Of a stretch of 64,000 nucleotides of DNA, positions 35,794 through 43,899 are shown piece after piece. The translations under genes and the position numbers were made by a program. The number at the start of each line of letters is the position of its first letter. Position 1 is the stretch's first letter. This DNA is from an uncultured Muribaculaceae bacterium (GTDB lineage: Bacteria; Bacteroidota; Bacteroidia; Bacteroidales; Muribaculaceae). The notes beneath the pieces were generated by a model. That model worked only from the letters and a program-made list of their open reading frames with translations. It was not told where the DNA came from and did not search any database. The stretch is from assembly GCA_910588245.1 (NCBI GenBank), contig CAJUQP010000005.1:81191-145190 (forward strand), written 5' to 3'.

Positions 35794-38700
35794 CTATCTT
35801 ACGATTAGAAACGTTATCAATTCAAAATCATCCAGACCGGCAAAGTCATTTCTGAAAAACGAAGTTTCACCATCTGAAAATAAAGATGCGATGTCGTTTT
35901 CCTCCTTGACCTTGATAAGCGAAGAGATGGCATCTCCGAGCAGACGGGAGTATGTGCCCATATGTTGACCGTCGCGTGTCTCGGCGTTGAATTTGCGGCA
36001 AAGGTCGAGAATCGGCTCGGAATTGCCTCGGCAAAGATGACGCATCCGGTCGAGAAGTCCTTTGGGGTCGAGATGGTTTACAATTACCTCGGAATCCTTC
36101 GAGATATAGACCATATAGAATGGATGTAATCTATTCTTGCGGTCGATATTGATGTCATTGTTGCGGTTCTTGAGCACGAATATCACACCCGGTGGAACGT
36201 CTTTAGCCGACGGCACGATGGCATGAAGGCCGAAGGGAGTATGCTCTATGTCGTGCCCATGCTTCATGTAATCAAGAAGATCGAGACGGAATTCGTTAAG
36301 TCCGAGATCCATTATCGAGACTCCGGTATTCATCTCCTCGATATCCACGACTTCCTCTTTGAGACGTTCCAACTGGTCACGACGGTATTTGAGATCGCCC
36401 TGTTCCTCGGCGGAGAGGAGATTATCATCACCGGTGGCTGTGAGCACCGACACCTTCATACGGGCCTCCACACGACCTTTGAGATCAATGTAATCGTCAA
36501 GATCCATATCAGGCCAATAATTGACAAGCTGGATAACCGCATTACGCGAACCAATACGGTCAATGCGTCCAAAGCGCTGGATTATACGCACCGGATTCCA
36601 GTGAATATCATAATTGATCAGATAATCACAGTCCTGAAGGTTCTGACCCTCAGAGATGCAGTCAGTAGCAATAAGTACGTCTATCTCTTCCTTGACATTG
36701 GGATAGAGTGCTTCCTTCTCTTTGGAAACAGGGGAGAAAAGAGTAAGTATCTTATTGAAATCGAAACCTTTTTTTGAAACATCGCGAAGCGATGTCGCTA
36801 CACTGTCACCGCTTATCAGCCCGATATGAGAACCGAGTGCCCGGACTGGAGGCGCAATATTGTCGTAAATATACTGAGCGGTATCGGAGAAAGCGGTGAA
36901 GACAATGATCTTTCTGTTAACGCCGTTTATGGGATTGGCAAACTTATTGCGGATATCCTCGATAAGCATCTGTAATTTGCTGTCATGCTCCGGTGTAATA
37001 TCGGCAAGCATGAACAACAGTGTATTGAGATTGTCAAGATCTTTGGCAAGATATCCGCGCCACTGGATGTAGTCCATATCCTCCAGCGCGATTTTGGTCT
37101 TCTTGTTTCCGATAAAGACGGTGTCCTCTCTCTCATCGAAGTCGAGTCCATAAGAGAAGTCATAATCGCATACCATTGATGGTTCTTGCTTGGCAGCAAG
37201 TTCATCGATGGCATTGATCGTTGCCTCGATATATCTCTTGATCCGTTCAAGGGTGAGTCGGAAGGAATTGACGGAACTCTCAAGGCGTTTGAGCAGATTG
37301 ATGCTCATGAGTTGCCTGATGCCTTGTTCACGGCCACTGCGCGAGAGATTGCCGAAGCGTCCGTCTTCGCGCGCCTCGGAATATTTTTCAAGACGGCTCG
37401 GCAAGATGAAGTCGGAAGGTGTATAGATCGCAAGGTTCAGTTCGGTGACGCTTACGAAAATATCATTGAAGTTAACGGCCTTGGACAGATCGGTAAGTCC
37501 CGGACGGCGTGATATGGGTTTCAATCGCTCGGGAAACTTACCTATGTCGGCTGTATCATAGTATTGCTCGATGTGTTTGCGCGAACGGGCTATAGTGACG
37601 CTGTCGAGCACTTCAAAGAAATCGAAACTCAACATCTCGAGCAATGTCTTTGTGGTGCGTTCTTCAGCTGGCATTTTTGACCATCGGTTGAAAGCTGCCT
37701 GTGCCTGACGGAATATCTCGTCAATTGAGGTATCAGTAGAGAGTAATGAGTCGAGCCGTGAACTGTCGCCTTCATAGGCGAGGGCAAGCTGATTGCGTAG
37801 ATCGTTGAAGCGGTTATTGACCGGAGTGGCCGACAGCATGAGTACCTTTGTTTTCACTCCGGCGCGGATCACCTTATTCATCAAATGAAGATAGCGGTTC
37901 TCACGTGGATTCTCGTCGTTCTCATCTGTGGTGACCTTTCCACCGTTGCGGAAATTATGGCTCTCATCTATAACCACGAGGTCATAATTTCCCCAGTTTA
38001 TATGTTCAAGGTCAAGGCCATTGCTTTGCCCTGACTGACGCGACAGGTCGGTATGATAGAGTATGTCGTACCGCAAACGGTCAGCTACAAGTGGATTATT
38101 GACGTAATTGCTTCGATAGGTTACCCAATTATCGTGAAGTTTTTTTGGACAGAGAACAAGCACCGATTTATTGCGGTTCTCATAGTACTTTATGACGGAA
38201 AGCGCTGTGTATGTTTTGCCAAGACCAACGGAGTCGGCAAGGATACAGCCATTATATTTCTCAAGTTTATTGATGATGGCAAGAGCGGCGTCACGTTGGA
38301 AGTTGTAGAGCTTGTTCCAGATGACGCTCGACTTAAAGCCGGTGGCTTCATTCGGCAACACATCTTCCGATATATCCTCAAGAAATTCGTTGAAAATGTT
38401 ATAGAGGGTCACAAAATAGATAAACTCCGGGGAATTTTCCTTGTAGGCATTAGTGATATTGTCGAGAACCTGATCGGTCACGACCTGCAATTTCTCATTG
38501 TCGCGCCATATCTGGTCAAACAGATTCAGATAGAACTGCGACATAGGTGCGTCGGTACGCTGAACAAACTGATAGGCGTTGTTGCCTCTCTCGCAACCCA
38601 AATCTACAGTAGTGAACCCCGTTATCGGCATATAATTCGTCTCATCCACATTGATGAATCCCATCATGTTCTGATTCGTGCGATTGGATTTGAAACAGGC

Positions 38701-39081
38701 TTTCCGTCTTATCCAGTCGGCACATTCCTTAGCGACAGCCTTTAGCGACAGTTCATTGCGAAGCTTTATCTCGAACTCGGAACCGAACAGATCCCTCTCA
38801 CGGTTAAGCCTGGGAATATAGAATTCCCGCCGTTGTTTGTCTGCTTTCTCTGTAATGAATGAAGGGGATGTAAAGATGAAGCGCAATTCATCGATGCCGC
38901 TCAGTTGCTCCCGAAGTTCCTGGAAGGCATAGATCGAGAAACTCGCGGCGGCCACCGACACGCGACTGCCGGATCTGATAGTTGACATCAGATCGTCACG
39001 AAGTGTCTGGTTGACATTATCAATGAGCCGTTGAGGTTGCATGATGGATAAGTTCGCTTCCACAGCCACCGGCTCCAACAT
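35794..39081 (-). CDS. SNF2-family helicase with N-terminal PLD-like domain
   Basis: A 1095-residue protein. Residues about 15-190 resemble the phospholipase-D-like domain found ahead of such helicases (SRVSVAAASFSIYAFQEL), but no HxK(x4)D catalytic motif is visible, so it is probably non-catalytic. The helicase has Walker A ADSVGLGKTYTA (about 281-291), motif II VVIDESHNFR (about 370), motif III MLSATPVNN, and in the second lobe TDCISEGQNLQ and QRFGRIDRIGSRN (about 840). It resembles RapA/HepA-like and DISARM DrmD-type helicases. First gene of the defence operon; likely role is translocation on foreign DNA with the restriction proteins. Confidence 0.88.
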   Translation of the reverse strand: MLEPVAVEANLSIMQPQRLIDNVNQTLRDDLMSTIRSGSRVSVAAASFSIYAFQELREQLSGIDELRFIFTSPSFITEKADKQRREFYIPRLNRERDLFGSEFEIKLRNELSLKAVAKECADWIRRKACFKSNRTNQNMMGFINVDETNYMPITGFTTVDLGCERGNNAYQFVQRTDAPMSQFYLNLFDQIWRDNEKLQVVTDQVLDNITNAYKENSPEFIYFVTLYNIFNEFLEDISEDVLPNEATGFKSSVIWNKLYNFQRDAALAIINKLEKYNGCILADSVGLGKTYTALSVIKYYENRNKSVLVLCPKKLHDNWVTYRSNYVNNPLVADRLRYDILYHTDLSRQSGQSNGLDLEHINWGNYDLVVIDESHNFRNGGKVTTDENDENPRENRYLHLMNKVIRAGVKTKVLMLSATPVNNRFNDLRNQLALAYEGDSSRLDSLLSTDTSIDEIFRQAQAAFNRWSKMPAEERTTKTLLEMLSFDFFEVLDSVTIARSRKHIEQYYDTADIGKFPERLKPISRRPGLTDLSKAVNFNDIFVSVTELNLAIYTPSDFILPSRLEKYSEAREDGRFGNLSRSGREQGIRQLMSINLLKRLESSVNSFRLTLERIKRYIEATINAIDELAAKQEPSMVCDYDFSYGLDFDEREDTVFIGNKKTKIALEDMDYIQWRGYLAKDLDNLNTLLFMLADITPEHDSKLQMLIEDIRNKFANPINGVNRKIIVFTAFSDTAQYIYDNIAPPVRALGSHIGLISGDSVATSLRDVSKKGFDFNKILTLFSPVSKEKEALYPNVKEEIDVLIATDCISEGQNLQDCDYLINYDIHWNPVRIIQRFGRIDRIGSRNAVIQLVNYWPDMDLDDYIDLKGRVEARMKVSVLTATGDDNLLSAEEQGDLKYRRDQLERLKEEVVDIEEMNTGVSIMDLGLNEFRLDLLDYMKHGHDIEHTPFGLHAIVPSAKDVPPGVIFVLKNRNNDINIDRKNRLHPFYMVYISKDSEVIVNHLDPKGLLDRMRHLCRGNSEPILDLCRKFNAETRDGQHMGTYSRLLGDAISSLIKVKEENDIASLFSDGETSFFRNDFAGLDDFELITFLIVR

Positions 39082-39432
39082 GGCAGATTATGTGTGAGGT
39101 TTATAAAAGAAAAGCGGGAGCCACACCTTGCTCATTCCGCTCCAAGAGGCCTACCACAGCCTGTCATAGTAGAACGAGCAATGGTAGAATCACCCCGCGA
39201 AGTATGTATATGCATCAATTCCAACTCATTCCGATAAGAAATGAGCCGGGAATACATAAACGTACCCAAGGGGCGTCTACAATTGCTTCATCCTTGACTA
39301 TGACTTTGAAAGTGGTAGTTTCTTAGAGCCAAGAAATAAAGCGTCAGGTAAACGCCTTTCGTATGTAAACGAACCTCCCAATACCCGATGGTGATCCTCC
39401 TATGAGGCACCGCGTATCGCGGGGTTCATCTG

Positions 39433-39462
39433 CAAAATTAGAAAAATATCCCGATATGGCAA
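39433..39462 (-). promoter_or_regulatory. Candidate promoter of the helicase-restriction operon
   Basis: On the minus strand TTG (39462-39460), 19 bp, TAATTTTG (39440-39433). It implies a leader of roughly 345 bases before the helicase ATG, long enough for regulation. A short CCGCG-ATA-CGCGG hairpin sits just inside the predicted transcript. Confidence 0.5.
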
Positions 39463-39490
39463 TCAAATCACCCCAAAAACTCAAAATATA

Positions 39491-39547
39491 ATGTCCCGCA
39501 GGTGTTCCACTGTCCCGCCCTGGGACAGTGGGACACCTGCGGGACAT
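39491..39547. repeat. Long palindrome, copy 1
   Basis: A 26-bp stem with one G-T pair and a 5-base loop; the arms begin ATGTCCCGCAGGTG. It is preceded by CAAAATATA, as is the related palindrome at 40776-40829. Both contain TGGGACAGTGGGACAC. It looks like a REP or MITE-type element and could also stop transcription. Confidence 0.85.
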
Positions 39548-39855
39548 TCAAAATTTTATCCCATCTCGAAGTTGATCGCGCCATTGTTATCCCTGAACCT
39601 TGTTGACTGCTGCCAACACACCTCAAGGAAAAACGCCGAGGAAAATATCAGAATAAAAAACGTGAAAGGCCATCTCTATTACCTTGCAGTGAATTCTGAG
39701 GGAACCCGGACGTCAGACGGGGATACGTTAGTATATCCGTCAGGGAGAGCATATTGTATAAACATGATTATCATCATATTATATAATCCATAAGCGGTTA
39801 TCAGAAAACGCAGAATCCCCCCATGACATCAATCTGATATTGCCATATCCTGTAT

Positions 39856-40476
39856 TTAATTGTTTTCAGGCAATATGTTTAGTGCCCATTCCGGCACATT
39901 CTTAACATACATCTTACCCAAAACTCCATTCGTCAGTCTGAACAAAGGCATCGCGTCTCTCCCATCAACAGAATTGTCGTATACATATAGGCGGTCGACA
40001 AATTTAGCTATTATTTCACAATTCAAAATTGATTTATAGAACCTTGAGATTATTTTTGTAATGGGCACATCATGACCTCCCTCGATTACTCGGTGGGCTA
40101 TTCTTGATGCATTGATTGAGGGATGGTTTGTGGATATGAAAAATACACGAATAAAGAAACCTGCCTGCTTAGCCCGTAGTAAAAATTCAATTTTATCTTG
40201 TGAAGAAAAAACAGTTTCAAATACAAAACTTGTTTTCTCGTTAAGGCATCTTTCTCTCCATTCTTCACAATAATTGGCTGCTTTTAATACCGAACTGTTT
40301 GAGTTCCAATCGCCAAATCTGTCGTTAGCAACTTCATCAGGATTAATATAAACTATACCTTCTCCCCATTCATGATGCAAAAATTTCTGTGTGACAGAAG
40401 TTTTGCCGGATCCGTTGGGACCTGCTATCATTATCAACTCAGGTTTCCTGCCATCATCCATATCAGAGAATAACAC
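39856..40476 (-). CDS. Zeta toxin-like kinase
   Basis: A 206-residue P-loop protein. Walker A is AGPNGSGKTS (18-27), followed by YINPDEVA, the FVFETVFSS strand, RIAHRVIEGGHDVP and SRFYKS, matching the zeta-toxin/UNAGK-like family. Zeta toxins phosphorylate UDP-activated amino sugars and block wall synthesis; whether this chromosomal relative does so is unknown. It overlaps the upstream 67-residue gene by 14 bp; ATG 40461 (MDDGRK) would instead leave a 1-bp gap. It lies between two related palindromes, so the pair looks like a mobile toxin-antitoxin-type module. Confidence 0.85.
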   Translation of the reverse strand: MLFSDMDDGRKPELIMIAGPNGSGKTSVTQKFLHHEWGEGIVYINPDEVANDRFGDWNSNSSVLKAANYCEEWRERCLNEKTSFVFETVFSSQDKIEFLLRAKQAGFFIRVFFISTNHPSINASRIAHRVIEGGHDVPITKIISRFYKSILNCEIIAKFVDRLYVYDNSVDGRDAMPLFRLTNGVLGKMYVKNVPEWALNILPENN

Positions 40477-40666
40477 TTAGTCGTTTATTCCATTTCTCTC
40501 TCAGAGCACTACGTTGTTTAGCGACAGATTCATTGACGTCTCGTTGGGTTTCACGCCTACGTGCCATTGCTTCTTCGGCAACTTCCTTCATGATACATTT
40601 CAGCATTTCATCAGAAGGCTCCTTTCCCGAAGAAAATCGATATGAATTCAATTCCTGTTCCGACAT
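40463..40666 (-). CDS. Small partner protein of zeta-like kinase (putative antitoxin)
   Basis: A 67-residue, charged, all-helical protein (MSEQELNSYRFSSGKEPSDE..., then a long basic/acidic helix ending NKRLSVIL). It precedes and overlaps the zeta-like gene, the usual place for an antitoxin. It does not resemble the classical epsilon antitoxin by eye, so the antitoxin role is inferred from position only. A good promoter -7 box lies about 30 bp upstream. Confidence 0.72.
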   Translation of the reverse strand: MSEQELNSYRFSSGKEPSDEMLKCIMKEVAEEAMARRRETQRDVNESVAKQRSALREKWNKRLSVIL

Positions 40667-40695
40667 AGTTACCTGATTCCTTTATTTATCAATCA

Positions 40696-40703
40696 CAAAG
40701 TTA
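40696..40703 (-). promoter_or_regulatory. -7 box for zeta-like module
   Basis: TAACTTTG on the minus strand, 30 bp before the ATG at 40666. The expected -33 position has no clear TTTG. Confidence 0.55.
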
Positions 40704-40775
40704 TAACAAAATATCCATATGCCACGTTTTCGGATGGAAAATTTCCAATAATTTATCACATATCACAAAATATAA

Positions 40776-40829
40776 TGTCCCGGCGTGTCCTACTCTCCCA
40801 GGGGTGGGACAGTGGGACACACCGGGACA
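40776..40829. repeat. Long palindrome, copy 2
   Basis: A 25-bp stem with three imperfect pairs and a GGGG loop. It shares with 39491-39547 the lead-in CAAAATATAATGTCCCG and the arm TGGGACAGTGGGACAC in the same orientation. It lies between the zeta-module promoter and the end of the SDR gene. Confidence 0.82.
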
Positions 40830-40873
40830 ACCTTTTCAAGGGATAAGACAATTCCCGTAAATACCCGACATCA

Positions 40874-41680
40874 TCATAGCCGGTCGTTATCCTCCTCCGG
40901 AGCTGGAAGGGGAGCCGGCGCCTTTCCGGGAAGAGGGCTGTCGGGGTCGGAGAGACGGATGCGCATCCTGGTCCAGATGACGTTGGGAATGAGGCGCCAT
41001 ACGCCGGCGAGGAGACACCAGCGCCAGTCGATGGTGGCGACACGGCTTTTTCTGACCAATGCCCGCAGGATATAGGGCATGATATGCTCCACACTCATCT
41101 CCATGGGGAACTTCCTGTCGGCAGGAACCAGTGGCGTCCTCACCCACCCCGGGCGGATGTCGGTGAAAGCTATATCGGCTCCCTCCGCATGCGAGAGCTG
41201 CTCCAGGGCATCGATATACCACTGGTCGAATTTCTTCGTCGATGAATATGCCGACAATCTTCCGGTGCCTTTCGTACCGGCCACGGAGGTTATGGCGGCA
41301 ATATATCCATGTTTGCCCAAATCGCGGAAATAACGATAGGCCGTGCAGAGCATCCGTGCGAATCCGGCGGCATTAGTATCAATTATCTCCACTTCCCTCT
41401 CGGGGTCGAGCATAAGGTTTTCATATCCGATTCCCGCGGAATGGAAATATATGTCCATGCCTCCAATCTTCTCTATCAGCGAATTCAGCTTATGGGGAGC
41501 ATCGCGATGCGTGATGTCGATGCTCTCATATTCCACGAAATCGGGATAACGTTCCTTCAGGGCCTTCATCGTCGACGTGTGGCGCGCGGCTATACCAACT
41601 TTCACGCCACGGGAGGCAAGAGTCTCGGCGAGAGCATAGCCGATGCCGCTCGAAGCGCCCATTATAATCACTTTCTTCAT
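40874..41680 (-). CDS. Short-chain dehydrogenase/reductase
   Basis: A 268-residue classical SDR. Cofactor motif GASSGIG (8-14), HSAGIG in place of NNAG (about 85), catalytic serine in AITSVAG (about 131-137) and YSSTKKF (about 145) supply the Ser-Tyr-Lys active site. RPGWVRTPL is the conserved post-active-site loop. The C-terminal ~60 residues include a hydrophobic, basic stretch (WCLLAGVWRLIPNVIWTRMR) that may bind membrane. Reaction and substrate are unknown. It is transcribed divergently from fbp. Confidence 0.9.
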   Translation of the reverse strand: MKKVIIMGASSGIGYALAETLASRGVKVGIAARHTSTMKALKERYPDFVEYESIDITHRDAPHKLNSLIEKIGGMDIYFHSAGIGYENLMLDPEREVEIIDTNAAGFARMLCTAYRYFRDLGKHGYIAAITSVAGTKGTGRLSAYSSTKKFDQWYIDALEQLSHAEGADIAFTDIRPGWVRTPLVPADRKFPMEMSVEHIMPYILRALVRKSRVATIDWRWCLLAGVWRLIPNVIWTRMRIRLSDPDSPLPGKAPAPLPAPEEDNDRL

Positions 41681-41787
41681 ACTTTCCGAAAAAATTTACG
41701 TTATTACTATAGAACAACAGAACGCCGGGAAAAAGTTTTCCGGATCCATGAGAATATCTTGAAACCTAAAAACAGACAATAGACTGC

Positions 41788-43773
41788 ATGACAGCATATT
41801 CACAGGACAGAATGGACTCCGACCGCAGAGTGCTCGAACTCCTGTCGCAGAATTTCGGCAACATCTCGGCAGCGGCTACCGAAATAATAAATCTGGAGGC
41901 CATACTCAACCTCCCGAAAGGCACCGAACATTTCATCGCCGACATTCACGGCGAATCGGAGGCTTTCCGCCATATCCTCAAGAATGCCTCGGGCAACATC
42001 AAGAGGAAAGTCAATGAAATCTTCTCGACAAGCCTCCGCGAGGACGACATACGCCAGCTCTGCTCACTGATATACTATCCGGAGCGGAAACTCGCCCTTC
42101 TGCGCACCACAGAAAAGGATCTCGAGAACTTCTATCAGATCACACTCCACCAACTCATAAAAGTTCTTCAGGCCGTATCGTCGAAATACTCCCGCTCGAA
42201 GGTGAGGAAAAGCCTACCCGCGGAATTCGCCTATATCATAGAGGAACTACTGCATGAATCCCCCTCCGAAGACAACAAGCAGCCCTACTACAACCGAATC
42301 ATCGAGTCGATAATATCCACCGGCCAGGCGGAAGAGTTCATACGCGCCATATCGCACGTCATCCAGCACCTTAGCATAGACCAGCTCCACCTCCTCGGCG
42401 ACATCTTCGACCGTGGCGACGGCGCACACCTCGTGCTCGACACTCTCCTGTCCTACCGCGATTTCGACATACAGTGGGGCAACCACGACGTGCTCTGGAT
42501 GGGAGCCTCATGCGGCAACGAGGCATGCATCGCCAACGTGCTTCGCATATCATTGCGCTACGGCAACATGACCACTCTCGAAGACGGCTATGGAATCAAC
42601 CTCGTCCCCCTTGCAACATTCGCCATGGAAACCTACGGCGACGACCCCTGCGAGGTGTTCATGCCCAAGGACACACGCGACGACGAACCCCTCTCCGACA
42701 AGAACCGCCGGCTCATAGCCAAGATGCACAAGGCGATAGCAATAATCCAGTTCAAGCTCGAGGGGGCCATGATAGGGCGTCATCCGGAATGGGGGATGGA
42801 CAACCGGCGACTGCTGCATCTGATAGATCTCCAGAAGGGCAACATTACTCTCGAGGGGAAGACCTATCCGCTCACCGATACCAATCTGCCGACAATCGAC
42901 ACTGCCGATCCATACCGGCTCACAGCCGAGGAGAGCGCCCTTATGGACAAGCTCATCCACTCTTTCACAGTGAGCGACAAACTCAAGAGACACATCGGCA
43001 TATTCTTCTCCCACGGCAGCCTCTTCGCCGTGCACAACTCGAATCTCCTCTTCCACGCCTCGATGCCACTCAATGAAGACGGCACCCTCAAGGAGGTATG
43101 CGTGGAGGGGAAACCCTACAAAGGCATGGAGCTTCTGCAGCAGATCGAGCTGCTCATGCGCTCGGCCGTCAACAGCGACACGCCACCTCTGGAGCGCAAA
43201 AACGCTGTGGACTATTACCTCTATGCCTGGTGCGGTCCTGACTCCCCTCTCTTCGACAAGGCCAGGATGACCACATTCGAGCGCTACTTCATAGCCGACA
43301 AGGAGACGCACCATGAGGAGAAGGGATGGTATTACCATCTGCGCGACGATGAGAAGATATGCGACATGATACTCGACGCATTCAACGTCATAGGCGAGCA
43401 CCGCCACATCATCAACGGCCACGTGCCTGTCAAGGTCGGGAGCGGCGAGAATCCCGTGAAAGCCAACGGCAAACTTATGGTGATCGACGGCGGCTTCTCA
43501 AAGGCCTACCACGACACGACCGGTATCGCCGGCTACACACTCGTATACCACAGCCGCGGCTTCGAGCTCGTGCAGCACGAACCATTCACCTCGGCCGACG
43601 AAGCCGTGCGCAACGGCACTGACATCATCTCCATCAACCGTCTGGTGGAACTGAGTTCTCACCGTATGCGAGTGCGCGACACCGACCGCGGCCGCGAACT
43701 GCTCGGCCAGATAGAGGAGCTGCGCGAACTTCTATATGCCTACCGCCGAGGTCTGGTGAAAGAGAGAAAATAA
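41788..43773 (+). CDS. fbp: Class III fructose-1,6-bisphosphatase
   Basis: A 661-residue enzyme of the Firmicutes/Bacteroidetes class III type, which converts fructose-1,6-bisphosphate to fructose-6-phosphate in gluconeogenesis. The metallophosphatase motifs are clear: DIHGESEAFRHIL (about 52-64), LLGDIFDRGDGAHL (about 202-215) and QWGNHDVLWMGA (about 230-241), with SHGSLFAVHNSNLLFHA further on and INGHVPVK near the end. Length is typical. It stands alone with a strong terminator. Confidence 0.96.
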   Translation: MTAYSQDRMDSDRRVLELLSQNFGNISAAATEIINLEAILNLPKGTEHFIADIHGESEAFRHILKNASGNIKRKVNEIFSTSLREDDIRQLCSLIYYPERKLALLRTTEKDLENFYQITLHQLIKVLQAVSSKYSRSKVRKSLPAEFAYIIEELLHESPSEDNKQPYYNRIIESIISTGQAEEFIRAISHVIQHLSIDQLHLLGDIFDRGDGAHLVLDTLLSYRDFDIQWGNHDVLWMGASCGNEACIANVLRISLRYGNMTTLEDGYGINLVPLATFAMETYGDDPCEVFMPKDTRDDEPLSDKNRRLIAKMHKAIAIIQFKLEGAMIGRHPEWGMDNRRLLHLIDLQKGNITLEGKTYPLTDTNLPTIDTADPYRLTAEESALMDKLIHSFTVSDKLKRHIGIFFSHGSLFAVHNSNLLFHASMPLNEDGTLKEVCVEGKPYKGMELLQQIELLMRSAVNSDTPPLERKNAVDYYLYAWCGPDSPLFDKARMTTFERYFIADKETHHEEKGWYYHLRDDEKICDMILDAFNVIGEHRHIINGHVPVKVGSGENPVKANGKLMVIDGGFSKAYHDTTGIAGYTLVYHSRGFELVQHEPFTSADEAVRNGTDIISINRLVELSSHRMRVRDTDRGRELLGQIEELRELLYAYRRGLVKERK

Positions 43774-43790
43774 AAACTTAAAATCGCCCA

Positions 43791-43843
43791 AAATCAATGT
43801 CTCCCCATGCAGTCAGACTGACTGCATGGGGAGACATTGATTT
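43791..43843. terminator. Bidirectional terminator between fbp and prfB
   Basis: A perfect 25-bp stem with a 3-base GAC loop; the arms end AAATCAATG / CATTGATTT. It sits 17 bp after fbp and about 57 bp after the converging prfB stop. Confidence 0.93.
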
Positions 43844-43899
43844 CATATATGAGCTCTTATAAGAATTTATACGTTCTTATAGAGGCTATTATTTTAAAA

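Larger units (their letters stand above)
39082..39855. other. Gene-free region upstream of defence operon
   Basis: No convincing coding sequence. It holds a promoter candidate for the minus-strand helicase operon (39433-39462), a long leader between that and 39081, and the large palindrome 39491-39547. A small inverted repeat also lies around 39716-39742 (ACGGGGATAC / GTATATCCGT). Short ORFs here run through the palindrome and look accidental. Confidence 0.6.

Noticed and set aside
36223..36777. Plus-strand ORF of 184 codons inside the helicase gene
   Set aside because: Antisense to helicase motifs V and VI; no independent support.
39491..39793. Plus-strand ORF of 100 codons upstream of the zeta-like gene
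   Set aside because: Its first part is translated palindrome; no promoter or protein-like composition.
24600..41000. Integrated prophage or conjugative element
   Set aside because: No integrase, capsid, portal, Tra or relaxase genes; the accessory genes look like separate small insertions.
42550..43422. Minus-strand ORF of 290 codons inside fbp
   Set aside because: Overlaps a clear class III FBPase with intact catalytic motifs; no family features of its own.
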